17,623 bases of DNA from an uncultured Nitrospina sp. (lineage in GTDB: Bacteria > Nitrospinota > Nitrospinia > Nitrospinales > VA-1). A program made the position numbers and the translations under genes. Where the stretch lies: positions 1 through 17,623 of the forward strand of contig CAJWOD010000010.1 of the NCBI GenBank assembly GCA_913044145.1, given 5' to 3'. The number at the start of each line of letters is the position of its first letter. Within the stretch, counting starts at the first letter, position 1. Shown piece by piece: positions 1 through 8,069 of the stretch. The notes below the pieces were generated by a model that was given only the letters and a program-made list of their open reading frames with translations, had not been told where the DNA came from and did no database searches.

Positions 1-158
1 TTGCTGAAATAAAACTAAGGGATCACGAAGACAAGACTCGTACTATTTCACCGCTGCACCCTGCAGAAGATGCTATTGAAGTTGATACTACGAAATTTAC
101 TATTGAAGAAGTCATAGATCAGGTCATGGAACAAATTAATTTAAAGCAGAAAAGTTAA
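1..158 (+). CDS. cmk: Cytidylate kinase, C-terminal fragment (5' end outside window)
   Basis: The frame beginning at base 3 stays open for 51 codons and stops with TAA at 156-158. The visible residues include RDHEDKTRTISPLHPAEDA followed by VDTTKFTIEEV. These fit the conserved C-terminal end of bacterial CMP kinases, where an R-D-x-x-D-x-x-R segment is followed by a PL-x-PA-x-DA-x-x-(I/V)DTT motif. The enzyme phosphorylates CMP and dCMP with ATP in the cytoplasm. It lies 42 nt upstream of rpsA, and cmk-rpsA is a widespread bacterial gene pair, which supports the call. The N-terminal P-loop is off the window, so catalytic residues cannot be checked. Confidence 0.85.
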   Translation, partial: AEIKLRDHEDKTRTISPLHPAEDAIEVDTTKFTIEEVIDQVMEQINLKQKS

Positions 159-200
159 TTTTTATCAAACAACCATATAGAAAGTGAGAACCAGTAGGTC

Positions 201-1901
201 ATGAAAATATCCAAAGAACTTTTAGAAAAAATGGACAAGGACGACAAAGCCGAGTTGGGAGATTTGACTCCCAGCGAAGAGGCCTGTTATCAAGAAATGG
301 AGACCTATTTTAATGAAAGCCTCGGCCGATTCAAGGCTTCCCAAATCATCATGGGTAAGGTCATCGCCATTTCTAAAGGCCTTGTTACAGTTGATGTGGG
401 ATTTAAATCAGAAGGCTTGATTTCTCTATCCGAGTTTCCTGAAAGTGGAAAAAACCTACAGGTCGAGGACGAGGTGGAAGTCTTTATGGAAAAGGTCGAA
501 GACAATGATGGTAATGTTGTTCTTTCCAAGGAAAAAGCTAATAAAATTAAAATTTGGGATGATTTGGTTAAAACTTATGAGGCAGATGAAATCATTCCGG
601 GTACAGTTATAGCCAAGGCAAAAGGCGGAGTTACAGTTGATATCGGTTTAAAAGCTTTCTTGCCAGGATCGCAAATTGACCTTCGCCCGATTCGCAATCT
701 TGAAAAATTGATTGGCGAAAAATTTGATATGAAAATTATCAAGATGAACAAAAAACGCGGCAACATTGTTCTCTCTCGTAGGATTCTCTTGGAAGAACAA
801 CGCAAACAGATTCGCACGGGTACTCTTGAGAAAATGGATGAAGGTAACCTTATTGAAGGGATAATTAAAAATATTACTGAATATGGCGTATTCATCGACT
901 TGGGTGGAATCGACGGGTTGCTCCACATCACTGATATGTCGTGGGGTAGAGTTAACCATCCTTCCGAAATGTTTTCGATCGGCGATAAGGCAACGGTAGT
1001 GGTTTTGAAATACGATAAAGACAAAGAACGTGTTTCTTTGGGACTCAAGCAAACCAGCCCTGATCCATGGGTGGATGTGGATTCCAAATTCCCAGTTGAT
1101 ACGAAAATTAAGGGTAAAGTGGTCAGTGTCACTGATTACGGAGTTTTTGTTGAACTTGAAAAAGGCATCGAAGGCCTTGTGCATATTTCAGAAATGAGTT
1201 GGAGCCGTCATGTAAAACACCCAAGCAAAATGGTTTCTATCGGTGATGAGGTTGAAGCTCTTGTTCTCACATTGGACAAAGAAAAGAAACGAATTTCTCT
1301 AGGTATGAAACAAATCGAGCCCAACCCATGGGATAAAATTGAAGATAAATATCCTATTGGTACTGAAGTCGAGGGTACAGTACGGAACCTTACCGATTTT
1401 GGTGCTTTTGTCGAGTTGGAAGATGGTGTAGATGGATTGATTCACATCTCTGATCTGAGTTGGAAAAAAATTAAGCATCCTTCTGAAGTATTAAAGAAGA
1501 AAGATAAAATTAGCTCTGCTGTACTTAGTATTGATAAAGAAAACTGCAGAATTTCTTTGGGCATCAAACAATTGTTAACTGACCCATGGGATGAAATTGC
1601 GGATAATTACCCAGTTGGAACAGAAGTTTCAGGTAAGATAATTAAGGTGACGGGCTTTGGTGCCTTTGCTGAATTTGGAGATGGACTTGAGGGTTTAATA
1701 CATGTATCTCAATTATGCTCAAAAGATATAACCACACCTGAAGAAGCTGTTAAAGTGGATGATAATATTAAAGCAAAAGTGATTAAGGTTGATACAAAGG
1801 AGAAAAAGATCGCTTTAAGCATCAAAGCGTATGAAGAAAACCTGGATCTTTCGCAAATTGAAAAAGAACAGGTCGATATGGAAGTTTTTAAAGAAGAGTG
1901 A
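201..1901 (+). CDS. rpsA: 30S ribosomal protein S1
   Basis: This 566-residue protein carries six S1/OB-fold RNA-binding repeats, beginning near residues 43, 130, 218, 304, 391 and 478. Repeats 3-6 show the typical (Y/F)G(V/A)F-x-(D/E)(L/F)...(D/E)GL-(I/L)H(I/V)S pattern, for example DYGVFVEL with GLVHISEMSW. Repeats 1 and 2 are more divergent, as in E. coli S1, where they bind the ribosome. The length is close to the 557 residues of E. coli S1. S1 recruits and unfolds mRNA on the 30S subunit. The ATG at 201 has a short purine-rich AGG element about 5 nt upstream. The gene follows cmk by 42 nt and precedes sppA by 38 nt without a visible terminator, so these three are probably co-transcribed. 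Confidence 0.97.
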   Translation: MKISKELLEKMDKDDKAELGDLTPSEEACYQEMETYFNESLGRFKASQIIMGKVIAISKGLVTVDVGFKSEGLISLSEFPESGKNLQVEDEVEVFMEKVEDNDGNVVLSKEKANKIKIWDDLVKTYEADEIIPGTVIAKAKGGVTVDIGLKAFLPGSQIDLRPIRNLEKLIGEKFDMKIIKMNKKRGNIVLSRRILLEEQRKQIRTGTLEKMDEGNLIEGIIKNITEYGVFIDLGGIDGLLHITDMSWGRVNHPSEMFSIGDKATVVVLKYDKDKERVSLGLKQTSPDPWVDVDSKFPVDTKIKGKVVSVTDYGVFVELEKGIEGLVHISEMSWSRHVKHPSKMVSIGDEVEALVLTLDKEKKRISLGMKQIEPNPWDKIEDKYPIGTEVEGTVRNLTDFGAFVELEDGVDGLIHISDLSWKKIKHPSEVLKKKDKISSAVLSIDKENCRISLGIKQLLTDPWDEIADNYPVGTEVSGKIIKVTGFGAFAEFGDGLEGLIHVSQLCSKDITTPEEAVKVDDNIKAKVIKVDTKEKKIALSIKAYEENLDLSQIEKEQVDMEVFKEE

Positions 1902-1939
1902 AGGTAGAAACCCGATCTTTATAGAGACCAGGTTTTAGT

Positions 1940-2839
1940 GTGGAAATTTTACCTAAGTTGGAAAGGCCACTTTTGAAATCTTTTATTAAATGGACATTAG
2001 GTATATTCGTATTCTTTTTTGCAGCATCCATACTGGGTGGCTTCATGCAAGACCGTTGGAAAACCTCAAACAGCGAAATCGCTCTGGTTCATATCAACGG
2101 TATATTGATGGATTCTTCTGAGGTAGTACGACAACTTTCAAAGTATCGGCGGGACTCAAAAATTAAAGCTATAATTCTTAGAATAGATTCTCCAGGCGGG
2201 GCGGTTGCTCCCGCACAGGAAATCTACTATGAAATTAATAAAATAAAAGACTCTCAAAAAATTGTTTATGCATCTTTGGGTAGCGTCGCTGCATCTGGTG
2301 GCTATTATATTGCTTGTGCGGCGGATTATATTTTAGCAAACCCTGGCACGCTGACAGGAAGTATAGGGGTTATTATGGCTTTCAGTAATATTGAAGAGCT
2401 AGCAAAAAAAATAGGTTTACGGCCCGCGGTGATTAAAAGTGGTGTATTTAAAGATACAGGCTCTCCGCTCAGACCAATGCAATCCAAAGAGCGCGAGCTA
2501 TTGCAAAATGTAGTGAACGATGTACATCAGCAATTCGTGCAAGCGGTCACTTTGGGAAGAAATCTACCAGAGGATAGGGTCAAACAGTTTGCCGATGGAA
2601 GAGTTATGACTGGGAAGCAAGCATTTGAATTTAAATTGATCGATGAGTTTGGCGGGCTGGAAAAAACTATAGAGACAGTTGGTAAAAAAATTGGTATCGT
2701 AGGTTACCCCAGTGTTGTTGAAGAAAAAGTAGCTGTTCCCTTTATGGATTGGCTGATGCAAAGTATTGTTTCAAAAAACCTTAGGCAATCTCTTGTGCCA
2801 GCATCTATACCCCTGTTGCAATACATTTGGCTTCCTTAA
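1940..2839 (+). CDS. sppA: Signal peptide peptidase SppA (short, SppA36-type)
   Basis: A membrane-anchored serine protease of 299 residues that degrades cleaved signal peptides. A single hydrophobic N-terminal segment at about residues 15-36 should anchor it, with the protease domain outside the cytoplasm. The nucleophile is Ser119 in the S-V-A-A-S-G-G-Y-Y motif and the general base is Lys171 in IKSGVFKDTGSP. The 52-residue spacing matches the Ser/Lys dyad of B. subtilis SppA. The RIDSPGG motif at 81-87 is also typical. The length fits the single-domain enzyme, not the 67-kDa E. coli form. The start is a GTG at 1940 with a weak CAGG about 7 nt upstream. No later start keeps the membrane anchor. 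Confidence 0.93.
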   Translation: MEILPKLERPLLKSFIKWTLGIFVFFFAASILGGFMQDRWKTSNSEIALVHINGILMDSSEVVRQLSKYRRDSKIKAIILRIDSPGGAVAPAQEIYYEINKIKDSQKIVYASLGSVAASGGYYIACAADYILANPGTLTGSIGVIMAFSNIEELAKKIGLRPAVIKSGVFKDTGSPLRPMQSKERELLQNVVNDVHQQFVQAVTLGRNLPEDRVKQFADGRVMTGKQAFEFKLIDEFGGLEKTIETVGKKIGIVGYPSVVEEKVAVPFMDWLMQSIVSKNLRQSLVPASIPLLQYIWLP

Positions 2840-2995
2840 ACTAAAAAATAAAATCTTACCTTTGTTCCCATCCCCTATTATTGTCATTTCTTTCCTTTTA
2901 ATGGAGCAATTTTACAGTTTTGATTCGTAATATTTCTTATTTTTACCCGAATACGAGAACCACTATAATCTGCTTAACTCAATTAAAATAAGGGG

Positions 2996-3023
2996 TTGAC
3001 TTATCTTTGGCTAATGCTATAAT
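2996..3023 (+). promoter_or_regulatory. Strong sigma-70-type promoter for the HU/IHF gene
   Basis: A -35 box TTGACT (2996-3001) and a perfect -10 box TATAAT (3018-3023) are separated by 16 nt. A TG one base upstream of the -10 box (3015-3016) makes it an extended -10. This would start transcription near 3030, giving a leader of roughly 45 nt before the ATG at 3077. It is the best promoter match I see in the window. It uncouples the DNA-binding protein gene from the rpsA-sppA operon upstream. Confidence 0.8.
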
Positions 3024-3076
3024 CCGAGATTCTGATTTTGATTATCATTAAAATTCTGGGGGAGGAGAAATTTTAA

Positions 3077-3379
3077 ATGACCAAGGCAGAGCTTGTAGAA
3101 AAAGTAGCTAATCAGATCAATCTTACTAAAAGACAGACGGAAGTTGTTGTTAATACTGTGTTTTCAAGCATAACCGATTCGTTGGCTGATGGAAAAAAAG
3201 TTGAGCTTAGAGGATTTGGGAGTTTTCGTATCAGACAAAGAAATGCAAGAGTAGGTAGAAACCCTAAATCAGGACAAAAAGTAGACGTTCCTTCCAAAAA
3301 AGTTCCTTTTTTCAAGGCAGGTAAAGAACTAAGAGAATTGGTCGACGAAAATAAATCAATAGAGGGTCAAGAAAATTAA
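3077..3379 (+). CDS. HU/IHF-family DNA-binding protein
   Basis: A 100-residue nucleoid protein that bends DNA as a dimer. The N-terminal helices (M-T-K-A-E-L-V-E-K-V) are followed by the core RGFGSF motif at 45-50. The DNA-intercalating beta arm carries R-N-P-K-S-G-Q with Pro63, and the C-terminal F-F-K-A-G-K-E-L-R closes the fold. It resembles IHF-beta slightly more than HU (RGFGSF and GKELR). Its place after cmk-rpsA parallels E. coli ihfB, although here sppA is inserted. Homodimer (HU) versus IHF subunit cannot be decided from sequence alone. A strong GGAGGAG ribosome binding site (3061-3067) lies 9 nt before the ATG, consistent with high expression. Confidence 0.94.
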   Translation: MTKAELVEKVANQINLTKRQTEVVVNTVFSSITDSLADGKKVELRGFGSFRIRQRNARVGRNPKSGQKVDVPSKKVPFFKAGKELRELVDENKSIEGQEN

Positions 3380-3574
3380 TAGGTCTGGGGTCGGGTGCAA
3401 GGCTTTTTTTAAATTCCCTTAATATAATCTGGACAATCAACATCAAGCCCTCACCTTTTTGTATATTATTGATTTATAACATGTCATTAGTTTAGTTCTA
3501 CATCCTTTGGAAACCAGGCTTGCACTCTGTTGTAAGTTTCCCCAGCAATTTAATTTACTCCATTTTAAAAATTT

Positions 3575-4642
3575 ATGTCAGGCAGCTCTTTCGGAAAACT
3601 GTTTAAAATTACTACCTGGGGAGAATCACACGGGCGAGGCCTTGGAGTTGTTATTGAAGGCTGTCCTGCAGGATTACCTATCAAGGAATCTGATATTCAG
3701 TTGGAACTTAATCGTCGTAGAACTGGACAGAGTAAAGTAACCACCACACGCAAAGAAGGTGATCAAATTCAAATTATGTCTGGAGTGTTCAAAGGCAAAA
3801 CCACGGGAACACCTATCTCTCTGCTAGTTGAAAACGAAGATGCCGACTCTTCTAAATATGACCTGATCAAAGACTTGTACCGCCCTGGACACGCGGACTA
3901 TACATACGATATGAAATATGGTTTTCGAGACTATCGCGGTGGTGGTAGATCTAGTGCTCGTGAAACTGTGGGTCGCGTTGCTGCCGGCGCTATTGCCAAA
4001 AAACTCCTAGCACGTGAAAGGATCAAAATCATTGGTTTTACCCGACAGGTTGGAAAACACATCGCAAAAAATATTGACTATAAGGAAATAGAAAACAATA
4101 TTGTCCGTTGCCCCGATAATAAAATTGCCGAAAAAATGATCAACTCCATAATGCGAGCCCGAAAAAAAGGGGATTCTTTAGGCGGTGTGGTGGAAGTAAT
4201 TGCCAAAGGAGTTCCTGCGGGATTAGGCGAACCGGTTTTTGATAGATTAGATGCCGACCTTGCTAAAGCTGTTATGAGCATGCCTGCGGTAAAAGGTGTC
4301 GAAATCGGGGTGGGGTTCCAATCAGCAATCATGACAGGTTCTGAATGCAATGATGTTTTTGCAATGAAAAACAAAAAGGTGATAACAGCCACAAATAATG
4401 CCGGTGGTATTCTTGGTGGTATTTCAAACGGTATGGATATTATTATAAGGCTTGTTGTCAAACCTACCTCCTCTATCAATAAGGCACAAGATACAGTTAC
4501 GCAACAGGGTAAAAAAGCAGAAATCAGAGTTGAAGGAAGACACGACCCTTGTGTTGCAACCAGAGCTGTCCCCATTGCAGAAGCCATGGTGGCTATAACC
4601 TTAATCGACCATTTATATAGAAACAAATCCGCCCAACTTTAA
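3575..4642 (+). CDS. aroC: Chorismate synthase
   Basis: A 355-residue enzyme that converts 5-enolpyruvylshikimate-3-phosphate to chorismate, the last common step of aromatic amino acid synthesis. It needs reduced FMN. Family signatures are present in order: GESHGRGLGVVIEGCPAG near the N-terminus, the R-D-Y-R-G-G-G-R-S-S-A-R-E-T segment near residue 118, the GGILGGISNG loop and the C-terminal EGRHDPC-V-A-T-R-A-V-P motif. The length is typical. The ATG at 3575 has no obvious Shine-Dalgarno sequence, but its start (SGSSFGKLFKITTWGESHG) aligns with the usual AroC N-terminus. The 195 nt upstream hold no terminator or promoter I would defend. Confidence 0.97.
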   Translation: MSGSSFGKLFKITTWGESHGRGLGVVIEGCPAGLPIKESDIQLELNRRRTGQSKVTTTRKEGDQIQIMSGVFKGKTTGTPISLLVENEDADSSKYDLIKDLYRPGHADYTYDMKYGFRDYRGGGRSSARETVGRVAAGAIAKKLLARERIKIIGFTRQVGKHIAKNIDYKEIENNIVRCPDNKIAEKMINSIMRARKKGDSLGGVVEVIAKGVPAGLGEPVFDRLDADLAKAVMSMPAVKGVEIGVGFQSAIMTGSECNDVFAMKNKKVITATNNAGGILGGISNGMDIIIRLVVKPTSSINKAQDTVTQQGKKAEIRVEGRHDPCVATRAVPIAEAMVAITLIDHLYRNKSAQL

Positions 4643-4681
4643 GCTTCCCCCATAAATGCAATTAATTGATATCGCTTTTGT

Positions 4682-4709
4682 TTGCAAATATTTTCTCCGG
4701 TGTTATAGG
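4682..4709 (+). promoter_or_regulatory. Possible promoter before the nitrilase-family gene
   Basis: TTGCAA (4682-4687) and TATAGG (4704-4709) are 16 nt apart, with a TG at 4701-4702 that could act as an extended -10. Transcription would begin only about 10-20 nt before the start codon. The match is moderate and the region is AT-rich, so this is tentative. Confidence 0.35.
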
Positions 4710-4733
4710 ATCTCTTAGGACTTAGTTTTGCCT

Positions 4734-5528
4734 ATGAAAGTTGGTTTTGTTCAAAATCATCCTCAGTTTGGAAATATTCAGGATAATTTGAGTCGAATCG
4801 AAGAAATGCTTGACGGAAAAATGGCGGACTTATTTGTCTTACCGGAGCTTTTCTCGACCGGGTACCGATTCAAAAAAATGGATGAAGCTCATCAGTATGC
4901 AGAGCTTGTTCCCGGTGGTGTGGTTACCAGTTTTCTCACGTCACTCGCAAAGAAAATAAACACATATTTTATTGCTGGACTGGTCGAAATAGATGATGAT
5001 CGAATTTATAATTCATCGATCACAGTTGGGCCGGAAGGTTTCATCGGACGTTATAGAAAAATTCATTTGTTTGATACCGAGAAAGCATGCTTCCATGCTG
5101 GTACAGAAGCTCCTCCCGTTTTTAATCTAAACGGAATTAAGGTCGGGGTTATGATTTGTTTCGATTGGAGGTTTCCTGAAATAGCTCGTTCACTGGCTTT
5201 AAACGGTGCAGAAATTATAGCGCATCCTTCCAACCTTGTTTTGCCGCATTGCCCTCAAGCTATGATCACCCGGTGTCTTGAAAACCGTGTATATACTATT
5301 ACTGCGAACCGAGTGGGAAATGAAAATCGAATCCCTGATGAGATTCTTCACTTTATAGGACAAAGCCAAGTAGTCGATCCTGATGGAAATATATTAATTC
5401 GAGGATCAGAAATCGAGGAAGAAGTTCAAATTGTAGAAATCGATCTCGAAAAAGCTCGCGAAAAAGGTATCAATTCAAGAAACGATATTTTTAAAGATCG
5501 TCGCCCCGATCTTTACAGTTTAAGATGA
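4734..5528 (+). CDS. Carbon-nitrogen hydrolase (nitrilase superfamily amidase)
   Basis: A 264-residue cytoplasmic hydrolase of C-N bonds. The Glu-Lys-Cys catalytic triad is visible as Glu38 in LPELFSTGY, Lys109 in RYRKIHLF and Cys142 in MICFDWRFPE. The general family is clear, and the length fits the omega-amidase/NIT2 and YafV-like branches. The substrate cannot be read from the sequence. Start choice: the ATG at 4734 gives the usual M-K-V-G-F-V-Q beginning. An in-frame TTG at 4728 is better spaced (7 nt) from an AGGA at 4717-4720, so the protein could be two residues longer. It follows aroC by about 90 nt. Confidence 0.9.
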   Translation: MKVGFVQNHPQFGNIQDNLSRIEEMLDGKMADLFVLPELFSTGYRFKKMDEAHQYAELVPGGVVTSFLTSLAKKINTYFIAGLVEIDDDRIYNSSITVGPEGFIGRYRKIHLFDTEKACFHAGTEAPPVFNLNGIKVGVMICFDWRFPEIARSLALNGAEIIAHPSNLVLPHCPQAMITRCLENRVYTITANRVGNENRIPDEILHFIGQSQVVDPDGNILIRGSEIEEEVQIVEIDLEKAREKGINSRNDIFKDRRPDLYSLR

Positions 5529-5635
5529 ATATGCTGTATGTTTTGAAATAAAGTCGTCATGGGTTAAAATGCTATTTCATTTAAAGAACTAATGCTATCG
5601 GGTAGCTAATGCCTGATGTTTTTTGAGAGGAAAGT

Positions 5636-6064
5636 ATGGGCAACGAAAAATCAAGATTTCTTAAAAGGGATAATGGAACTATTTATGACTCGGTAACCAG
5701 TGTGACCTGGATGGCCAATGACTCGTTACTGGAATTAGGAAAAGAGGTTTCCTACGCTGAGGCCGAGCAATATGCAGAACAAGCTAATGAGAAAAAAGTG
5801 GGCGATTACAGCGATTGGCGCATACCAACAATCCATGAAGCCTCTTCTATTTTCGATAAGGAAAAACTAAATAAAGATTCAAAGGGCGGGGATATTTTTT
5901 TGGATTCGGTGTTTCCGCCAGGAGCCGCAAACTGCACTTGGACATCCTCAACACGCGGCAAAGAAGCCCAGATAATGTTTTATGCCAATGGATGCCCATA
6001 CTGGTACGAGAAAACCGACAAAACTATTTCACACTCCGTACGCCTAGTCCGCCGCGACTCTTGA
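5636..6064 (+). CDS. DUF1566 (Lcl C-terminal-like) domain protein
   Basis: This 142-residue protein consists of little more than one DUF1566-like domain. Recognisable elements are DNGTIYDSVTSVTWMAND near the start, the hallmark D-Y-S-D-W-R-I-P-T near residues 58-66, the C-T-W-T-S-S-T strand and the terminal V-R-L-V-R. Proteins with this fold are often exported or lipoproteins. Here I see no signal peptide or lipobox, so it is probably cytoplasmic. The biochemical role is unknown. The ATG at 5636 has an AGAGG element about 5 nt upstream. It converges on the next gene, with 76 nt between the two stops. Confidence 0.72.
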   Translation: MGNEKSRFLKRDNGTIYDSVTSVTWMANDSLLELGKEVSYAEAEQYAEQANEKKVGDYSDWRIPTIHEASSIFDKEKLNKDSKGGDIFLDSVFPPGAANCTWTSSTRGKEAQIMFYANGCPYWYEKTDKTISHSVRLVRRDS

Positions 6065-6140
6065 TAAAAAGACTAGCATAGCAAAAACTATAATTATTCT
6101 TATTTTACCCACCCCTATTTTCTTGGAACGTGGTTAAAAA

Positions 6141-6707
6141 CTATTCCGGTTGCGCGGTTTTAATATTTGGAACCTGTAAGCCAAAATAGGGAGTAAGTTC
6201 ATTGGGGATCGACAATTTACGATAGAGCTTATGAAATTCCTTGCTAGAAAGTTCAGGATTGAGCATTTGTTTAACTTGTTCAGAAGATACAAGTTGCTGG
6301 GAAGGTTCGTCAAAGATGGTAACTCCAACACCAATCCAGTGGCCGTGGACAAACTGTTGCTGGACCAAACTTTCAACTCCCGTACTGTATTCTATGGCTT
6401 TTTTTATAACATGTTGAGCAATATGCACGGGCACACATTTTCCGATAGCAATCACCTTGGAGGTTTCTCCCATGGGATAAACCCGGAGCGCGGCTCGAGA
6501 GTTTCCCAATGCGGTAAATTCTTTAAAAATTGCTTTTCGTTGTTTGCGAAATTTTTTAGAAATATAGCCTTCAATTTTAATTCGTTTTTTATCCAAAGGT
6601 TCGCAAATTTCTTGCGCTTGTGCTGAACTACCTAAGAACAAACCCAGTATAATCAGAGTTACAAGCGCCTGTATTGTTAGATTTGCTGTATTTTTTTTAT
6701 GCATCAT
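6141..6707 (-). CDS. Exported protein of unknown function
   Basis: A 188-residue protein with a clear Sec signal peptide: basic start (HKK), hydrophobic core at about residues 13-27 and a likely signal peptidase I site after A-Q-A (residue 31). The mature part is basic and mixed alpha/beta in appearance, with two cysteines (in QEICEP and GKCVPVH), which could form a disulfide. I do not recognise a domain. Translation starts at the ATG at 6707 or at the adjacent ATG at 6704, and the only purine-rich element (GGAG) is rather far upstream. The overlapping plus-strand frames are shadows, because the signal peptide is only in this frame. Confidence 0.7.
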   Translation of the reverse strand: MMHKKNTANLTIQALVTLIILGLFLGSSAQAQEICEPLDKKRIKIEGYISKKFRKQRKAIFKEFTALGNSRAALRVYPMGETSKVIAIGKCVPVHIAQHVIKKAIEYSTGVESLVQQQFVHGHWIGVGVTIFDEPSQQLVSSEQVKQMLNPELSSKEFHKLYRKLSIPNELTPYFGLQVPNIKTAQPE

Positions 6708-6812
6708 ATAGGATCTTGTTTCTCCAGTTTAATTGAAATCCTTTGCTATAATAGTAGAGGTTGATTACCACAAGATGGTAAAAAAATCGAACCTTAAGGA
6801 AGTTTGTTTTTA

Positions 6813-7055
6813 TCAATCCGGTTTAGTTTGATTTTTTTTAATGTATTCTTCGGCGCTTTGTTCAGTTGAAAAATAATACTCTGTGCCATTGACCATTTTT
6901 TTTATTGCTTCTGATTTAGGAATGTACACGCCGTTATTGGGGTCCTGCACCATTTCCGTTGGGCCAGGTTCCTTGGAACTCGAAGATGGGAAAATCATGC
7001 GAGCAACAAGAATGATAAAAATAACTGCAATTCCAAACAATGCTAAACGAGTCAT
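6813..7055 (-). CDS. Small membrane-anchored protein with degenerate YHS/TRASH-like segment
   Basis: An 80-residue protein with one N-terminal transmembrane helix (about residues 3-22). A short Ser/Pro-rich linker is followed by a segment reading M-V-Q-D-P-N-N-G-V-Y-I-P-K-S-E-A and then GTEYYFSTEQSAEEY. This layout resembles small metal-binding YHS/TRASH-like proteins, which have D-P-x-C-G-x-Y-(I/V)-P and Y-Y-F-C-S-x-E-C. In this copy every cysteine of those motifs is replaced, so metal binding is unlikely. The family link is inferred from motif layout only. It is transcribed divergently from rpoH, with 82 nt between the starts. Confidence 0.6.
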   Translation of the reverse strand: MTRLALFGIAVIFIILVARMIFPSSSSKEPGPTEMVQDPNNGVYIPKSEAIKKMVNGTEYYFSTEQSAEEYIKKNQTKPD

Positions 7056-7137
7056 TTCTTTATTGTAAAGATAAAGGGATATAGATTCAACCTGGGATAA
7101 TGCCAGGATTTTAGCTGAAAATTGGTTTTTCTACTCC

Positions 7138-8058
7138 ATGAATGATAAGCCTAAAAAAATTAAAGATAAGAAAAAACCTCTGGTGCCGGCAATTCGTCAA
7201 AAAGGCACGCTAGCTCCCCCCGACCCTTTTGCCGCCTATGTTCAGGAGGCGAAAAAATACCCAATCCTTACTGAAGAAGAGGAAAAGGAACTGGCAATTA
7301 GGTTAAGGGAAACAGGAGATGTTGATGCTGCTTACCAGCTAACAACGGCTAATTTGATGCTGGTTGTAAAAATAGCCATGACTTTCAAGCGTGAATGGCA
7401 AAATGTCATGGATCTAGTTCAGGAAGGTAACGTCGGGTTAATGAAAGCAGTTAAAAATTTTGACCCATTCCGAGGAGTTCGGCTGTCTGCGTATGCTACG
7501 TGGTGGATCAAGTCTTATATTTTAAAATATATTTTGGATAACTGGCGGTTGGTACGAGTGGGAACCACAAATGCAAGACGAAAATTATTATTTAACCTGA
7601 AAAAAGAAAAAGAACGTTTGGAGAGAGAAGGGTTTGACCCTTCCACTAAATTATTGGCGGAACACTTTGGAGTTGATGAAGGTGAAATTATTGATGTTGA
7701 AGCTAGTATTGGTGCTTTCGATGTTTCGTTTGATACGCCTACACATCCTGATAGTCCTATGACCCCAGCCCAATCTTTAAGTGATGGGAAGTCACTTGAA
7801 AAAGGAGCTGAGATAGGTCAGTTTCGAGAAATTCTTCAGCAAAAAATTGAAGGATTTAAATCCGAATTGAAACCAGGCGAAATTGAAATTTTAGAAAAAA
7901 GAATACTTTCTGAATCTCCTCAGTCTCTACAGGAAATCGGCGATCAAAGAGGGGTAACGCGGGAAGCGGTACGTCAATCAGAACAGCGGTTGTTAAAAAA
8001 ATTCCGGATTTATATTGAAGAAGAAATGCCGGAAGCAGCAGACTATTTTAAAAATTGA
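7138..8058 (+). CDS. rpoH: RpoH-type alternative sigma factor (sigma-32 family)
   Basis: A 306-residue sigma-70-family factor without region 1.1. Region 1.2/2 runs from about residue 28 to 130 and contains NLMLVVKIAM, the core-binding D-L-V-Q-E-G-N-V-G-L-M motif and the -10-recognising RLSAYATWWIKSYI. It is followed by the RpoH-box-like ARRKLLFNLKKEK (E. coli RpoH has QRKLFFNLR). Region 4 near the C-terminus carries the helix-turn-helix SLQEIGDQRGVTREAVRQSE. The RpoH box and the V-G-T-T segment before it make a heat-shock sigma more likely than RpoD or RpoS. No convincing Shine-Dalgarno precedes the ATG at 7138. The stop codon lies 11 nt before the fumC ATG, so the two are probably co-transcribed. 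Confidence 0.88.
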   Translation: MNDKPKKIKDKKKPLVPAIRQKGTLAPPDPFAAYVQEAKKYPILTEEEEKELAIRLRETGDVDAAYQLTTANLMLVVKIAMTFKREWQNVMDLVQEGNVGLMKAVKNFDPFRGVRLSAYATWWIKSYILKYILDNWRLVRVGTTNARRKLLFNLKKEKERLEREGFDPSTKLLAEHFGVDEGEIIDVEASIGAFDVSFDTPTHPDSPMTPAQSLSDGKSLEKGAEIGQFREILQQKIEGFKSELKPGEIEILEKRILSESPQSLQEIGDQRGVTREAVRQSEQRLLKKFRIYIEEEMPEAADYFKN

Positions 8059-8069
8059 GGAGAAGAGAC

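Noticed and set aside
3393..3527. Imperfect inverted repeat, GGGTGCAAGGCT at 3393-3404 versus AGGCTTGCACTC at 3516-3527, with a T-run after the first arm
   Set aside because: Ten of 12 positions match but the arms are about 110 nt apart, and no local hairpin precedes the T-run. It is neither a convincing terminator nor a binding site.
3507..3740. 77-codon plus-strand frame overlapping the start of aroC
   Set aside because: It is out of frame with the well-conserved N-terminus of chorismate synthase and has no family features.
5601..5613. Short dyad GCTA-TCGGG-TAGC upstream of the DUF1566 gene
   Set aside because: Only four perfect pairs plus a wobble and no adjacent T-run; too weak for a terminator or operator.
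6231..6626. 131-codon plus-strand frame opposite the exported protein gene
   Set aside because: It is antisense to a gene with a clear signal peptide, gives a Phe/Asn-rich product with no recognisable motif and has no ribosome binding site.
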